This document shows, piece after piece, positions 1-7,234 of a stretch of DNA of 21,185 nucleotides; within the stretch, counting starts at the first letter, position 1; each line of letters starts with the position of its first letter. The translations under genes were made by a program, and so were the position numbers. The stretch lies in contig DASTNK010000138.1 in the NCBI GenBank assembly GCA_035720945.1, positions 1-21,185 on the forward strand. The letters are read 5' to 3'. This DNA is from SCQX01 sp035720945 (GTDB lineage: Bacteria; Pseudomonadota; Gammaproteobacteria; Burkholderiales; Burkholderiaceae_B). Under the pieces are notes generated by a model, which was given only the letters and a program-made list of their open reading frames with translations, had not been told where the DNA came from and made no database searches.

Positions 1-83
1 GCCACGTAGGCCCCCACCAGAGACATGCAGAGCCCCAGGCAGCCATACGCCAGCATGCGGCTCGGATTCTGGGTCGGATTCAT
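1..83 (-). CDS. N-terminal fragment of a membrane protein, possibly a DMT/EamA-type transporter (partial)
   Basis: Reading leftward from an ATG at 83, the frame stays open to the window edge and gives 27 residues. They begin MNPTQNPSRMLAYGCLGLCM and continue into a hydrophobic Ser-Leu-Val-Gly-Ala-Tyr-Val stretch. A short polar head followed by an apolar helix is what the first transmembrane segment of an inner-membrane transporter looks like. The pattern recalls drug/metabolite (EamA-type) transporters, but 27 residues cannot settle a family. No convincing ribosome binding site is visible. The second ATG, at codon 10, is an alternative start. The gene diverges from prfB. Confidence 0.4.
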   Translation of the reverse strand, partial: MNPTQNPSRMLAYGCLGLCMSLVGAYV

Positions 84-418
84 GGACACGGCATATTGAA
101 TAGGGGGCCACACGCCCGGCCCGTGGCAACAAAAGCGGGCATGCCGGAGGCTGGCGCCCAACGATAGCACAGGCGGCACAAGGGGGTTGTGGCGACGCCC
201 TGTGGGGTTCGGGGGAAATGCCTCTTCGCGACCCGCCACAGGCCCCATGGACGCGTCGGGTTAAAATCCTGTGATCAACGCGCAAAGTCCACAGCGACAT
301 TCCCGAAACACCGCATTCGTGCGCCACGTCCGTGACGCCGCCTGATGCGGAACAACCCGGAACCATCACTGCGACCCTGCCCGAATCCATCACCCCCCTC
401 ATCATCACCGGACACATC
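84..418. other. Intergenic region between the leftward membrane-protein gene and prfB
   Basis: This 335-base stretch has no supportable gene. It must hold the divergent promoters of its two neighbours. A -10-like TAAAAT lies at 262-267 but has no good -35 partner. Short G-rich and C-rich repeats at about 195-245 can pair weakly. From a GTG at 332 the frame is open in phase with prfB, so a longer RF2 start cannot be fully excluded. Confidence 0.4.
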
Positions 419-1523
419 ATGGAAGCCGAACGTCAGAACCAACTCGCCGCCCGCCTGGCCGACTACGCGCAACGCGAGTCCGACCTACGGGGGTATCTTT
501 GACTACGATGCCAAGTCCGAACGCCTGATTGTCGTCAACGCGGAACTCGAATCCCCCGACGTCTGGAACGACCCGAAGCACGCACAAGAGCTCGGCCGCG
601 AAAAGAAAAGCCTCGAAAACATCGTCCTGACCCTTTCCTCGCTCGGCACCGGGCTGGCCGACGCCGGCGAACTGTTCGAGCTCGCCAGCCTCGACGATGA
701 TGATGCCACGCTGCACGCCATAGAAGCCGACTGCGACGCCATGGGCGAGCGGATTGAGGCTCTTGAGTTCCGCCGCATGTTCTCGAACCCGGCGGATCCC
801 CTGAACTGCTTCCTCGACATCCAGGCGGGCGCGGGCGGCACGGAAGCCCAGGACTGGGCCTCCATGCTGTTGCGCCAGTACCTGCACTATTGCGAACGCA
901 AGGGTTTCAAAGCCGAAGTCCTGGAAGAGTCCGAGGGCGAGGTGGCGGGCATCAAGTCGGCCACCATCAAGGTGGAAGGCGATTACGCCTTCGGCCACCT
1001 GCGCACCGAATCCGGCGTGCATCGCCTCGTGCGCAAGAGCCCGTTCGACTCCGCCAACGGCCGCCATACCTCATTCGCCAGTGTTTTCGTCTATCCGGAA
1101 GTGGATGACTCCATCGAAATCGACATCAATCCGGCCGACCTGCGCATCGATACCTACCGTGCCAGCGGGGCGGGCGGCCAGCACATCAACAAGACCGACT
1201 CGGCGGTGCGCATCACGCACACTCCCAGTGGCATCGTCGTGCAATGCCAGAACGACCGTTCCCAGCACCGCAACCGCGCCGAGGCCATGCAGATGCTGAA
1301 GTCGCGGCTCTACGAACTGGAACTGCGCCAACGCATGGCCGAGCAGCAGAAACTCGAGGACGCGAAATCCGATGTGGCCTGGGGCCATCAAATCCGCTCC
1401 TATGTGCTGGACCAGAGCCGCATCAAGGATTTGCGCACGAACGTGGAGATCTCGAACACCCAGAAGGTGCTGGACGGCGACCTCGACCCCTTCATCCAGG
1501 CCAGCCTGAAGCAAGGGGTCTGA
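419..1523 (+). CDS. prfB: Peptide chain release factor 2, made by programmed +1 frameshift
   Basis: RF2 recognises UGA and UAA stop codons in the ribosome and triggers peptidyl-tRNA hydrolysis. The product is encoded in two frames. Codons 1-27 (419-499) end at an in-frame TGA (500-502). Skipping one base continues the protein at GAC (501) to the TGA at 1521-1523, for 367 residues in total, close to the 365 of E. coli. Around the junction the protein reads LRGYL|DYDAK, the classic RF2 sequence. The stop-recognition tripeptide SPF is present in RKSPFDS and the catalytic GGQ in GAGGQHINK. The residue corresponding to E. coli 246 is alanine (YRASGAGGQ), not the threonine of strain K-12. ATG 419 was chosen because it gives the family length; a weak CCGGA precedes it. 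An in-frame GTG at 332 would add 29 residues. It begins a same-strand cluster with an SDR gene and lysS. Confidence 0.97.
489..503 (+). promoter_or_regulatory. Programmed +1 frameshift (recoding) site in prfB
   Basis: An internal Shine-Dalgarno-like GGGGG (489-493) is followed by TAT, the slippery codon CTT (497-499), the stop TGA (500-502) and a C. This is the known RF2 autoregulatory signal. When RF2 is scarce the ribosome pauses at UGA, tRNA-Leu slips forward one base and the full-length factor is made. The only visible difference from the E. coli site is C instead of A just before the five Gs, which slightly shortens the anti-SD pairing. Confidence 0.96.
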
Positions 1524-1576
1524 CACGCCATGGGCCTTCAGCCCTGCTCCCATCAACACAACCACAAGGATTCGCG

Positions 1577-2326
1577 ATGAGCATTTCGACCGTGGCCATA
1601 GTGACCGGCGCATCGGCCGGTCTGGGCCAGGCTCTGGCCCTGGGCCTGATGGGCCCCGATACCCATCTGTTGACCCTGTCACGCCGCCATGACGCCGCGC
1701 TGGACGCGCACGCGACGGCATCGGGCTGCACCGTGCAGCAAATCCAGGTCGATCTGTCCAATCCCGCCGCAACGGAAGTCGGCGCCGAGCAAGTCATCGG
1801 CAATCTGCCGCGCTCCGCGCAGCGCTATCTGCTCATCAACAATGCCGGCATGGTGGACCCCGTGGCGCCAACGGCCCAGCTGAGCAGCGCGGCGCGCATC
1901 ACCGCGGCGTTGAGCCTGAACGTGACCAGCGTCATGCTGCTTGCGGCCGCGTTCCTGCGCAATACGCCGACCGGGGCCGATCGCCGCATCTTGAACATCT
2001 CGTCGGGCGCCGGACGCTCGGCCATGCCGGGCTGGGGCGTGTACTGCGCGTCCAAGGCCGCCCTGGATCGCTACACAGAGGTATTGGCGGCCGAAAACCC
2101 CACCGTGCGCACCGTTTCACTGGCCCCTGGCGTAGTCAACACCGGCATGCAGGCCCACATCCGGGCCAGCAGCGCCGACAACTTCCCCAATGTGCAACGG
2201 TTCATCGCCATGCACGACGAAGGCAAACTCGCGGAACCCGCCGCCGTCGCGGCCAAGATATTGAATTACCTGACCAGCCCCGATTTCGGCAAGACCGTAC
2301 TCGACGACATTCGTCACCACGACTGA
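1577..2326 (+). CDS. Short-chain dehydrogenase/reductase (SDR), benzil/sepiapterin-reductase-like
   Basis: This is a 249-residue classical SDR, an NAD(P)H-dependent oxidoreductase with a Rossmann fold. The cofactor motif TGASAGLG lies at residues 10-17 and NNAG at 88-91. The catalytic Ser is in ISS (142/143), and Tyr156 with Lys160 sit in the YCASK motif. The segment LAPGVVNTGMQ after the active site, and the overall look, resemble bacterial benzil reductases (YueD-like) and sepiapterin reductase relatives. The true substrate cannot be read from the sequence. AAGGA at 1566-1570 sits six bases before the ATG and supports this start. It lies 53 bases after prfB and only 10 bases before lysS, so it is probably co-transcribed with both. 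In E. coli prfB and lysS are directly adjacent; here the SDR is inserted between them. Confidence 0.9.
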   Translation: MSISTVAIVTGASAGLGQALALGLMGPDTHLLTLSRRHDAALDAHATASGCTVQQIQVDLSNPAATEVGAEQVIGNLPRSAQRYLLINNAGMVDPVAPTAQLSSAARITAALSLNVTSVMLLAAAFLRNTPTGADRRILNISSGAGRSAMPGWGVYCASKAALDRYTEVLAAENPTVRTVSLAPGVVNTGMQAHIRASSADNFPNVQRFIAMHDEGKLAEPAAVAAKILNYLTSPDFGKTVLDDIRHHD

Positions 2327-2336
2327 CGCTTCATCC

Positions 2337-3863
2337 ATGACCGACACCACCGTTACCACCCAGACCCAGGACACCAACCACCTGATCGCCGAACGCCGGG
2401 CCAAGCTGGCCAAGCTTCGGGAACACGGACCGGCGTATCCCAACGACTTCCGTCCCATCGATGCCGCCGGCGACCTGCACACGGCCTTCGATGAGCACGA
2501 CAAGGATGCGCTGCTCGCACAGGGGCGGCATGCCAGTGTGGCCGGACGCATGATGCTCAAGCGCGTCATGGGCAAGGCCAGTTTCGCCACCCTGCAGGAT
2601 CGTTCGGGGCGCATCCAGATCTATCTGGATCGCGGCACCCTGGGCGACGAGGTCTACGCACAGTTCAAGACCTGGGATATCGGTGACATCCTGGGCGTGG
2701 AAGGCGTGGTGTTCAAGACCAACAAGGGTGAACTGTCCATTCACGCGGATCGCATCCGCCTGCTGTCCAAGTCGCTGCGCCCCCTGCCAGACAAGTTCCA
2801 TGGTGTCGCCGACCAGGAACTGCGCTACCGCCAGCGCTACGTCGACCTGATCATGACCGAGGCCACCCGCGACACCTTCATGACACGCGGCAGGATCATC
2901 GGCGGCATTCGCCAATTCATGCTGGACGCGGGTTTCCTGGAAGTCGAAACTCCCATGCTGCACCCGATTCCCGGCGGCGCCACGGCCAAGCCGTTCGCCA
3001 CGCACCACAACGCGCTCGACATGGAAATGTTCCTGCGCATCGCGCCCGAACTTTACTTGAAGCGCCTGATCGTCGGCGGCTTCGAGCGCGTATTCGAAAT
3101 CAACCGCAACTTCCGCAATGAAGGGGTGAGCCCGCGCCACAACCCCGAGTTCACCATGATGGAGTTCTACGCGGCGTATACCGACTACCGCTGGCTGATG
3201 GATTTCACCGAATCGCTCATTCGTGGCGTGGCCACCACCGCCTGCGGCAGCGCGTCGCTGACCTATCAGGACAAACCGCTGGACCTGACCCGGCCATTCG
3301 ACCGGCTGACGATCGTGGAGGCCATCCTCAAATACGACAGCCGCTATACGCCCGCCCAGTTGGGCGACGAAGGCTTCCTGCGCCAGGAGCTGAAGCGCCT
3401 CGGCGCCGACGTCGACGGCCCCACGCTGGGGCATGCGGGGCGCGGCGCGCTGCAACTGGCGCTGTTCGAGGAAACGGTGGAAGCCAAGCTCTGGCACCCC
3501 ACGTTCATCATCGACTACCCCACCGAGGTGTCGCCGCTGGCCCGAGAGTCGGACACCCAGCCCGGCATCACCGAACGCTTCGAGCTGTTCGCCACGGGAC
3601 GGGAAATCGCCAACGGGTTCTCGGAGCTGAACGATCCCGAAGACCAGGCCGAACGCTTCCGCGCCCAGGTGGCGGCCAAGGATGCCGGTGACGAAGAAGC
3701 CATGTATTACGACGCCGATTACATCCGCGCGCTGGAATATGGCATGCCACCCACCGGCGGCTGCGGCATAGGCATAGATCGCCTGGTCATGATGCTGACA
3801 GACAGCCCCAGCATCCGCGACGTGATCCTTTTCCCGCATCTGCGGCGCGAAGAACCCGCGTGA
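2337..3863 (+). CDS. lysS: Lysine--tRNA ligase, class II
   Basis: Lysyl-tRNA synthetase charges tRNA-Lys with lysine in the cytoplasm, via lysyl-adenylate. The 508-residue protein has the class II layout. An N-terminal OB-fold anticodon-binding domain spans about residues 65-150. Motif 1 is near 187-207 (IIGGIRQFMLDAGFLEVETP). Motif 2 is at about 249-277 and contains FRNEG, with its ATP-binding Arg. Motif 3 is at 469-496 and contains GIGIDRLVM. Length matches the bacterial family (about 500 residues). It starts 10 bases after the SDR stop, suggesting one transcript, and ends just before a strong terminator. Nothing is missing or unusual in the catalytic core. Confidence 0.97.
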   Translation: MTDTTVTTQTQDTNHLIAERRAKLAKLREHGPAYPNDFRPIDAAGDLHTAFDEHDKDALLAQGRHASVAGRMMLKRVMGKASFATLQDRSGRIQIYLDRGTLGDEVYAQFKTWDIGDILGVEGVVFKTNKGELSIHADRIRLLSKSLRPLPDKFHGVADQELRYRQRYVDLIMTEATRDTFMTRGRIIGGIRQFMLDAGFLEVETPMLHPIPGGATAKPFATHHNALDMEMFLRIAPELYLKRLIVGGFERVFEINRNFRNEGVSPRHNPEFTMMEFYAAYTDYRWLMDFTESLIRGVATTACGSASLTYQDKPLDLTRPFDRLTIVEAILKYDSRYTPAQLGDEGFLRQELKRLGADVDGPTLGHAGRGALQLALFEETVEAKLWHPTFIIDYPTEVSPLARESDTQPGITERFELFATGREIANGFSELNDPEDQAERFRAQVAAKDAGDEEAMYYDADYIRALEYGMPPTGGCGIGIDRLVMMLTDSPSIRDVILFPHLRREEPA

Positions 3864-3883
3864 TCGCCACCGGCCAACACGAC

Positions 3884-3924
3884 AAAAGCGGCCCCGCTTC
3901 AAAGGAAGCGGGGCCGCTTTTTTT
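3884..3924. terminator. Strong bidirectional rho-independent terminator between lysS and iscA
   Basis: A perfect 17-bp stem is formed by 3884-3900 and 3905-3921, with a 4-base AAAG loop. The stem core is AGCGGCCCCGCTTC. It is followed by an uninterrupted T run on the plus strand, so it ends lysS transcription. On the minus strand the stem also ends in TTTT, so it can stop the converging isc transcript nine bases after the iscA stop codon. Confidence 0.93.
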
Positions 3925-3932
3925 GTGGCGGG

Positions 3933-4256
3933 TCACACCGTGAACGATTCCCCGCAGCCGCAGGAAGCCTTTTCGTTGGGATTATCGAACTTGAAGCCTT
4001 CGTTGAGCCCGTCACGGGAATAGTCGATCTGCGTGCCTTCCAGGAAGGGCAGGCTTTTCGGGTCGATGAACACCTTGACGCCGAACTGCTCGAACACTTG
4101 GTCTTCCGCGCCCGGTTGATCGACGTAATCGAGCTTGTAAGCCAGCCCCGAGCAGCCAGAGACCTTCACGCCCAGGCGCAGCCCGACGCCTGTGCCGCGC
4201 TTGGCGAGGTGGCGGCCGATGTGTTCGGCCGCGCGTTGCGTAAGAGTGATTGCCAT
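3933..4256 (-). CDS. iscA: Iron-sulfur cluster assembly protein IscA (A-type carrier)
   Basis: A-type carriers bind iron or a Fe-S cluster and hand it to apo-proteins, notably [4Fe-4S] enzymes. The protein is 107 residues, exactly the E. coli IscA length. All three ligand cysteines are kept: C35 in SGCSG, and C99 and C101 in CGCGESF. The stretch LNEGFKFDNPNEK is typical of IscA rather than ErpA or SufA. The ATG at 4256 is three bases after the iscU stop, so translation is probably coupled. It is the last gene of the isc operon here; the terminator at 3884-3924 follows at once. Confidence 0.94.
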   Translation of the reverse strand: MAITLTQRAAEHIGRHLAKRGTGVGLRLGVKVSGCSGLAYKLDYVDQPGAEDQVFEQFGVKVFIDPKSLPFLEGTQIDYSRDGLNEGFKFDNPNEKASCGCGESFTV

Positions 4257-4259
4257 GAT

Positions 4260-4643
4260 TCAGCCCTGATGTTTTTCCTGATAATTGCGCACGGCCGCCG
4301 CGATGGCGTCTTCCGCCAGCATGGCGCAATGCAGCTTGATGGGTTCGAGTTGCAATTCACGCGCGATGGCCATGTTGTCGATGGCCACGGCCTGGGCCAG
4401 CGTTTTGCCCCGCAGCCATTCGGTTGCCAGCGAGCTCGTCGCGATCGCGGCGCCAGAACCGTACGTCTTGAAACGTGCTTCTTCAATGATACCCGATCCG
4501 TCAACCCGTATCTGGAGACGGATCACGTCCCCCTGGGCGGGTGAGCCGGCCAGGCCTGTGCCCACCCGGGGATCGTTGGCATCAAGCGTGCCGACGTTGC
4601 GGGGGTGTTCGAAATGATCGGCGATTATCGCGCTGTATGCCAC
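4260..4643 (-). CDS. iscU: IscU-like Fe-S scaffold protein lacking two of the three cluster-ligand cysteines
   Basis: IscU normally receives sulfur from IscS and builds [2Fe-2S] clusters on C37, C63 and C106, with D39 and H105 helping. This 127-residue protein aligns without gaps around those sites (MAYS start, HPRNVG, ARFKTYGxG, EDAI). But residue 37 is Gln (codon 4533-4535) in GSPAQGD and residue 63 is Ser (codon 4455-4457) in TYGSGAA. C106 (4326-4328), D39 and H105 are kept. The HscA-recognition motif, LPPVK at 99-103 in E. coli, is LEPIK here. The rest is intact and the reading frame is clean, so it does not look like a decaying gene. It cannot be assumed to act as an ordinary cluster scaffold; it may work with only C106 as sulfur acceptor, or have another role. 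It sits 52 bases after iscS. Confidence 0.9.
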   Translation of the reverse strand: MAYSAIIADHFEHPRNVGTLDANDPRVGTGLAGSPAQGDVIRLQIRVDGSGIIEEARFKTYGSGAAIATSSLATEWLRGKTLAQAVAIDNMAIARELQLEPIKLHCAMLAEDAIAAAVRNYQEKHQG

Positions 4644-4695
4644 GGCTGCTCTCCGGCTCTCTACTTAGGGTCTTGTTCAGATTGAGAAGACGGCG

Positions 4696-5907
4696 TCAAT
4701 GCGTCGGCCATGTCAGCGTGTCGACGTCCACGCCCTGCTTGGCCATTTCCCACAACGGCGACATCTCGCGCAATCGATTGACTTGGCGCGTGACTTCACG
4801 CACCGCGAAATCGACGTCTTCGGGCGTGCTGAAGCGACCCAGCGTGAAGCGGATGGAGCTGTGCGCCAGTTCGTCGCGCCGACCCAGCGCACGCAGCACG
4901 TAAGAAGGCTCCAGACTGGCCGAGGTGCAGGCCGAGCCACTGGAAACCGCCAAGCCCTTGAGCCCCATGATGAGCGCTTCGCCCTCGACGTAGCTGAAAC
5001 TGACATTCAGGTTGTGCGCCACACGGTGCGTCATGCTTCCGTTCAGGCAAACGTCGTCGAGCTGGGACAAGCCCGCCCACAACCGGTCGCGCAACACGCG
5101 CAAGCCGGCGTTTTCCCGCGCCATTTCGAGGCGTGCCAGTTCGAACGCCTCGCCCATGCCGACGATTTGATGCGTTGCCAGCGTGCCCGAGCGCAAGCCG
5201 CGCTCATGGCCACCGCCGTGGATCTGCGCCTCCAGGCGCACCCGCGGCTTGCGGCGCACATAGAGCGCGCCGATGCCTTTCGGACCATACGTCTTGTGCG
5301 CCGAAAACGACATCAGATCCACCTCAAGCGCTTGAAGATCGATGGCGACCTTCCCCGTGGCCTGAGCCGCATCCACATGGAAAACAACGCCTTTTTCGCG
5401 GCATGCCGCCCCCATGGCGGCAATGTCCTGGATGACGCCGATTTCATTGTTGACGAGCATGACCGATGCCAGAATCGTATCGGGCCGCAAAGCCTCGCGA
5501 AACACGCCAGGGTCCACCAAGCCGTCGGGATCCACATCGAGGAACGTGACCTCGAACCCCTGCCGCTCCAGTTCGTGGCAGGTGTCGAGCACAGCCTTGT
5601 GCTCCGTCTTGACGGTGACGATGTGCCGCCCACGGCCAGCGTAATGCGCGGCCGCCCCCTTCAGCGCCAAGTTGTCGGACTCGGTGGCACCCGATGTCCA
5701 GATGATTTCGCGCGGGTCCGCATTGACCAATTGCGCGACTTGCGAACGCGCGTGCTCGACCGCCTCTTCGGCGTCCCATCCGAGCGCATGGCTGTTGGAC
5801 GCGGGATTGCCGAATCGCTCGTAGAGCCAAGGCACCATTTTTTCGACGACGCGCGGGTCGACGGGGGTGGTGGCCGAGTTGTCGAGATAGACGAGGCGAT
5901 CGGGCAT
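4696..5907 (-). CDS. iscS: Cysteine desulfurase IscS
   Basis: This PLP enzyme converts cysteine to alanine and carries the released sulfur as a persulfide for Fe-S assembly and tRNA thiolation. It has 403 residues against 404 in E. coli. The PLP-binding lysine is K205 in SFSAHKTYGPKG, with H103 in KTEHKAVLDTC. The mobile catalytic cysteine is C327 in SSGSACTSASLEPSYVLRAL. The C-terminal tail SPLWEMAKQGVD, which contacts IscU in the known structure, is conserved. This is notable because its IscU partner here lacks two ligand cysteines. A GGAG lies before the ATG at 5907, and the gene starts 16 bases after iscR, as in a single operon. Confidence 0.97.
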   Translation of the reverse strand: MPDRLVYLDNSATTPVDPRVVEKMVPWLYERFGNPASNSHALGWDAEEAVEHARSQVAQLVNADPREIIWTSGATESDNLALKGAAAHYAGRGRHIVTVKTEHKAVLDTCHELERQGFEVTFLDVDPDGLVDPGVFREALRPDTILASVMLVNNEIGVIQDIAAMGAACREKGVVFHVDAAQATGKVAIDLQALEVDLMSFSAHKTYGPKGIGALYVRRKPRVRLEAQIHGGGHERGLRSGTLATHQIVGMGEAFELARLEMARENAGLRVLRDRLWAGLSQLDDVCLNGSMTHRVAHNLNVSFSYVEGEALIMGLKGLAVSSGSACTSASLEPSYVLRALGRRDELAHSSIRFTLGRFSTPEDVDFAVREVTRQVNRLREMSPLWEMAKQGVDVDTLTWPTH

Positions 5908-5923
5908 GGTGGCTCCGTGAAAT

Positions 5924-6436
5924 TCAGGCCGTGGTCGGCGTGGACATTGGTGATGTCATTTTAACGTCGCGATGCAATCGTATCGGCGCTTGCTGAGTGG
6001 ACTCCTGCAACAGCCGCATGCGCTGTTGGTCGACCAGATCCTGCAGCGACACCGAATCCAGGTAATCGATCATTTTGCGGTTGAGCGTGGACCACAATTC
6101 GTGTGTCATGCACTTGCCGGTGCTGGTGATGCGGCCGACTCCGCAGTTTTCCTTGCCACCGCAGCTGGTGGCATCGAGCGGCTCGTCGACGGCGAATATG
6201 ATGTCGGCCACTGTGATATTGCGGGCAAGGCGCGCCAGCGTGTACCCACCGCCCGGCCCGCGCATGCTGTCGACCAGCTCGTGGCGGCGCAACTTGCCGA
6301 AGAGCTGTTCCAGATAGGACAGCGAGATATTTTCGCGCTCACTGATGGCAGCCAGGGTAACCGGGCCGCTTTGATGGCGTAACGCCAGATCGATCATGGC
6401 TGTGACGGCGAACCGCCCTTTGGTGGTCAAACGCAT
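5924..6436 (-). CDS. iscR: Rrf2-family [2Fe-2S] regulator IscR
   Basis: IscR senses Fe-S supply. In the cluster-bound form it represses its own operon in E. coli. The 170-residue protein has an Rrf2 winged-helix domain (MRLTTKGRFAVTAMIDLAL, then a wing region with RGPGGGY at 59-65). Cluster ligands are C92, C98, C109 and H112. The second and third cysteines are separated by 10 residues rather than the 5 of E. coli IscR (C98, C104, H107); I recall longer spacers in some betaproteobacterial IscRs, so this may be a lineage feature. AAGGAG at 6442-6447 supports the ATG at 6436. It is the first gene of iscRSUA, and a likely IscR operator lies upstream. Confidence 0.95.
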   Translation of the reverse strand: MRLTTKGRFAVTAMIDLALRHQSGPVTLAAISERENISLSYLEQLFGKLRRHELVDSMRGPGGGYTLARLARNITVADIIFAVDEPLDATSCGGKENCGVGRITSTGKCMTHELWSTLNRKMIDYLDSVSLQDLVDQQRMRLLQESTQQAPIRLHRDVKMTSPMSTPTTA

Positions 6437-6502
6437 GAGAACTCCTTGCCTTGCGGAATTGACGAGACTGAAACGAAGCCTTGGCAGTCGGCTGCACGCC
6501 TA

Positions 6503-6528
6503 TATCCCGACTGTTTAACTCAAGTATA
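6503..6528 (-). promoter_or_regulatory. Predicted isc operon promoter with overlapping IscR type 1 operator
   Basis: The 25-bp stretch 6503-6527 has half-sites TATCCCGACT and ACTCAAGTAT around GTTTA. It fits the E. coli IscR type 1 consensus at most positions (GACT, then a W-rich centre, then a CTC-like core and RRSTAT). On the minus strand a TATACT at 6528-6523 could be the -10 element of the iscR promoter, placing the operator over the start region. No good -35 box is visible. This is the arrangement expected for IscR autorepression. Confidence 0.6.
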
Positions 6529-6642
6529 ATCAATTTCCGACAAATTTACTTGGATATAAGGGCAAGATTGCGCAACGCAGCAAAAACCGCACAAACCATC
6601 AACCAGGAAGATCAACCAGAGAATGCGGGGCGGCGAAAACAA

Positions 6643-6669
6643 CGAGGCCGCTCGTTTCGAGCGGCCTCG
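6643..6669 (-). terminator. Rho-independent terminator of the tyrosine phosphatase gene
   Basis: A perfect 12-bp stem, CGAGGCCGCTCG (6643-6654) and its complement (6658-6669), has a 3-base loop. On the minus strand it is followed by TTGTTTT. It separates the phosphatase gene from the isc operon, which therefore needs its own promoter. Confidence 0.82.
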
Positions 6670-6711
6670 GGAGGAAAGAAATGCGCCGTGCCGTGAGGAA
6701 TCAGTAACGGA

Positions 6712-7200
6712 TCAGGCAGCCTGGTATTGCGTGGCGCGCTTGCGCACCAGTTCAAGCACACCCTGGCACGCGTCTTCGATGTAGTCGAGCACTTTGCCGA
6801 ACCCTTCCGGCCCCCCGTAATAGGGATCGGGCACCGTGGCTTCCTCGAACTCGTTGGCAAACCGCATCAAGAGCATGAGCTTGTGCTGATAGATCTTGGG
6901 GCACTGCTGCTGGAGCGCAGACAGGTTTTCCCAATCCATGGCCAGAATGAGGTCGAATTCGCGGAAATCGGCCGGCACCACTTGGCGCGCGACACACTGC
7001 GAAATATCGTAACCGCGCTTACGCGCGGCGGCCTGGGCGCGGGCATCGGGCGCTTCGCCAATATGGAAGCTGTGCGTGCCGGCGGAATCAACCCCAACCA
7101 CCGCGGATAACCCCGCGTCGTCGACCATGCGGCGAAACACGCCTTCAGCGCTGGGCGAGCGGCAAATGTTGCCCATGCAAACAAAAAGTACCTTAGTCAT
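6712..7200 (-). CDS. Low-molecular-weight protein-tyrosine phosphatase
   Basis: These small cytoplasmic enzymes remove phosphate from tyrosine through a cysteinyl-phosphate intermediate. In bacteria they often act on tyrosine kinases of polysaccharide export or on stress proteins. The protein has 162 residues from the chosen start. The P-loop CMGNICRS holds C8 and R14 of the C(X)5R signature. The general acid is D125 in VPDPYYGG, and both match the family's usual spacing. Two adjacent ATGs (7203 and 7200) are possible starts. The reading frame extends further upstream but the added residues look non-homologous. A TTGTCT-17-TATTAC promoter-like pair lies directly before the start. No kinase or exopolysaccharide gene is nearby, so the substrate is unknown. 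Confidence 0.92.
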   Translation of the reverse strand: MTKVLFVCMGNICRSPSAEGVFRRMVDDAGLSAVVGVDSAGTHSFHIGEAPDARAQAAARKRGYDISQCVARQVVPADFREFDLILAMDWENLSALQQQCPKIYQHKLMLLMRFANEFEEATVPDPYYGGPEGFGKVLDYIEDACQGVLELVRKRATQYQAA

Positions 7201-7205
7201 CATAG

Positions 7206-7234
7206 GTAATAGTGTGCGGGAAAACCCGAGACAA
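7206..7234 (-). promoter_or_regulatory. Candidate promoter of the tyrosine phosphatase gene
   Basis: On the minus strand, TTGTCT (7234-7229), a 17-base spacer and TATTAC (7211-7206) resemble a sigma-70 promoter. Transcription would begin almost at the start codon (7203/7200), giving a very short leader or none. The spacer contains a small CGGG-AAAA-CCCG palindrome. Confidence 0.4.

Noticed and set aside
500..502. In-frame TGA in prfB as a disabling mutation or sequencing error
   Set aside because: The surrounding GGGGG-TAT-CTT-TGA-C is the known programmed frameshift site and the downstream frame is fully conserved.
2331..3902. 523-residue open frame antisense to lysS
   Set aside because: A codon-bias shadow of lysS. 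It also runs into the terminator hairpin and has no domain.
4699..5964. 421-residue open frame antisense to iscS
   Set aside because: A shadow frame. IscS on the minus strand is complete with all its catalytic residues.
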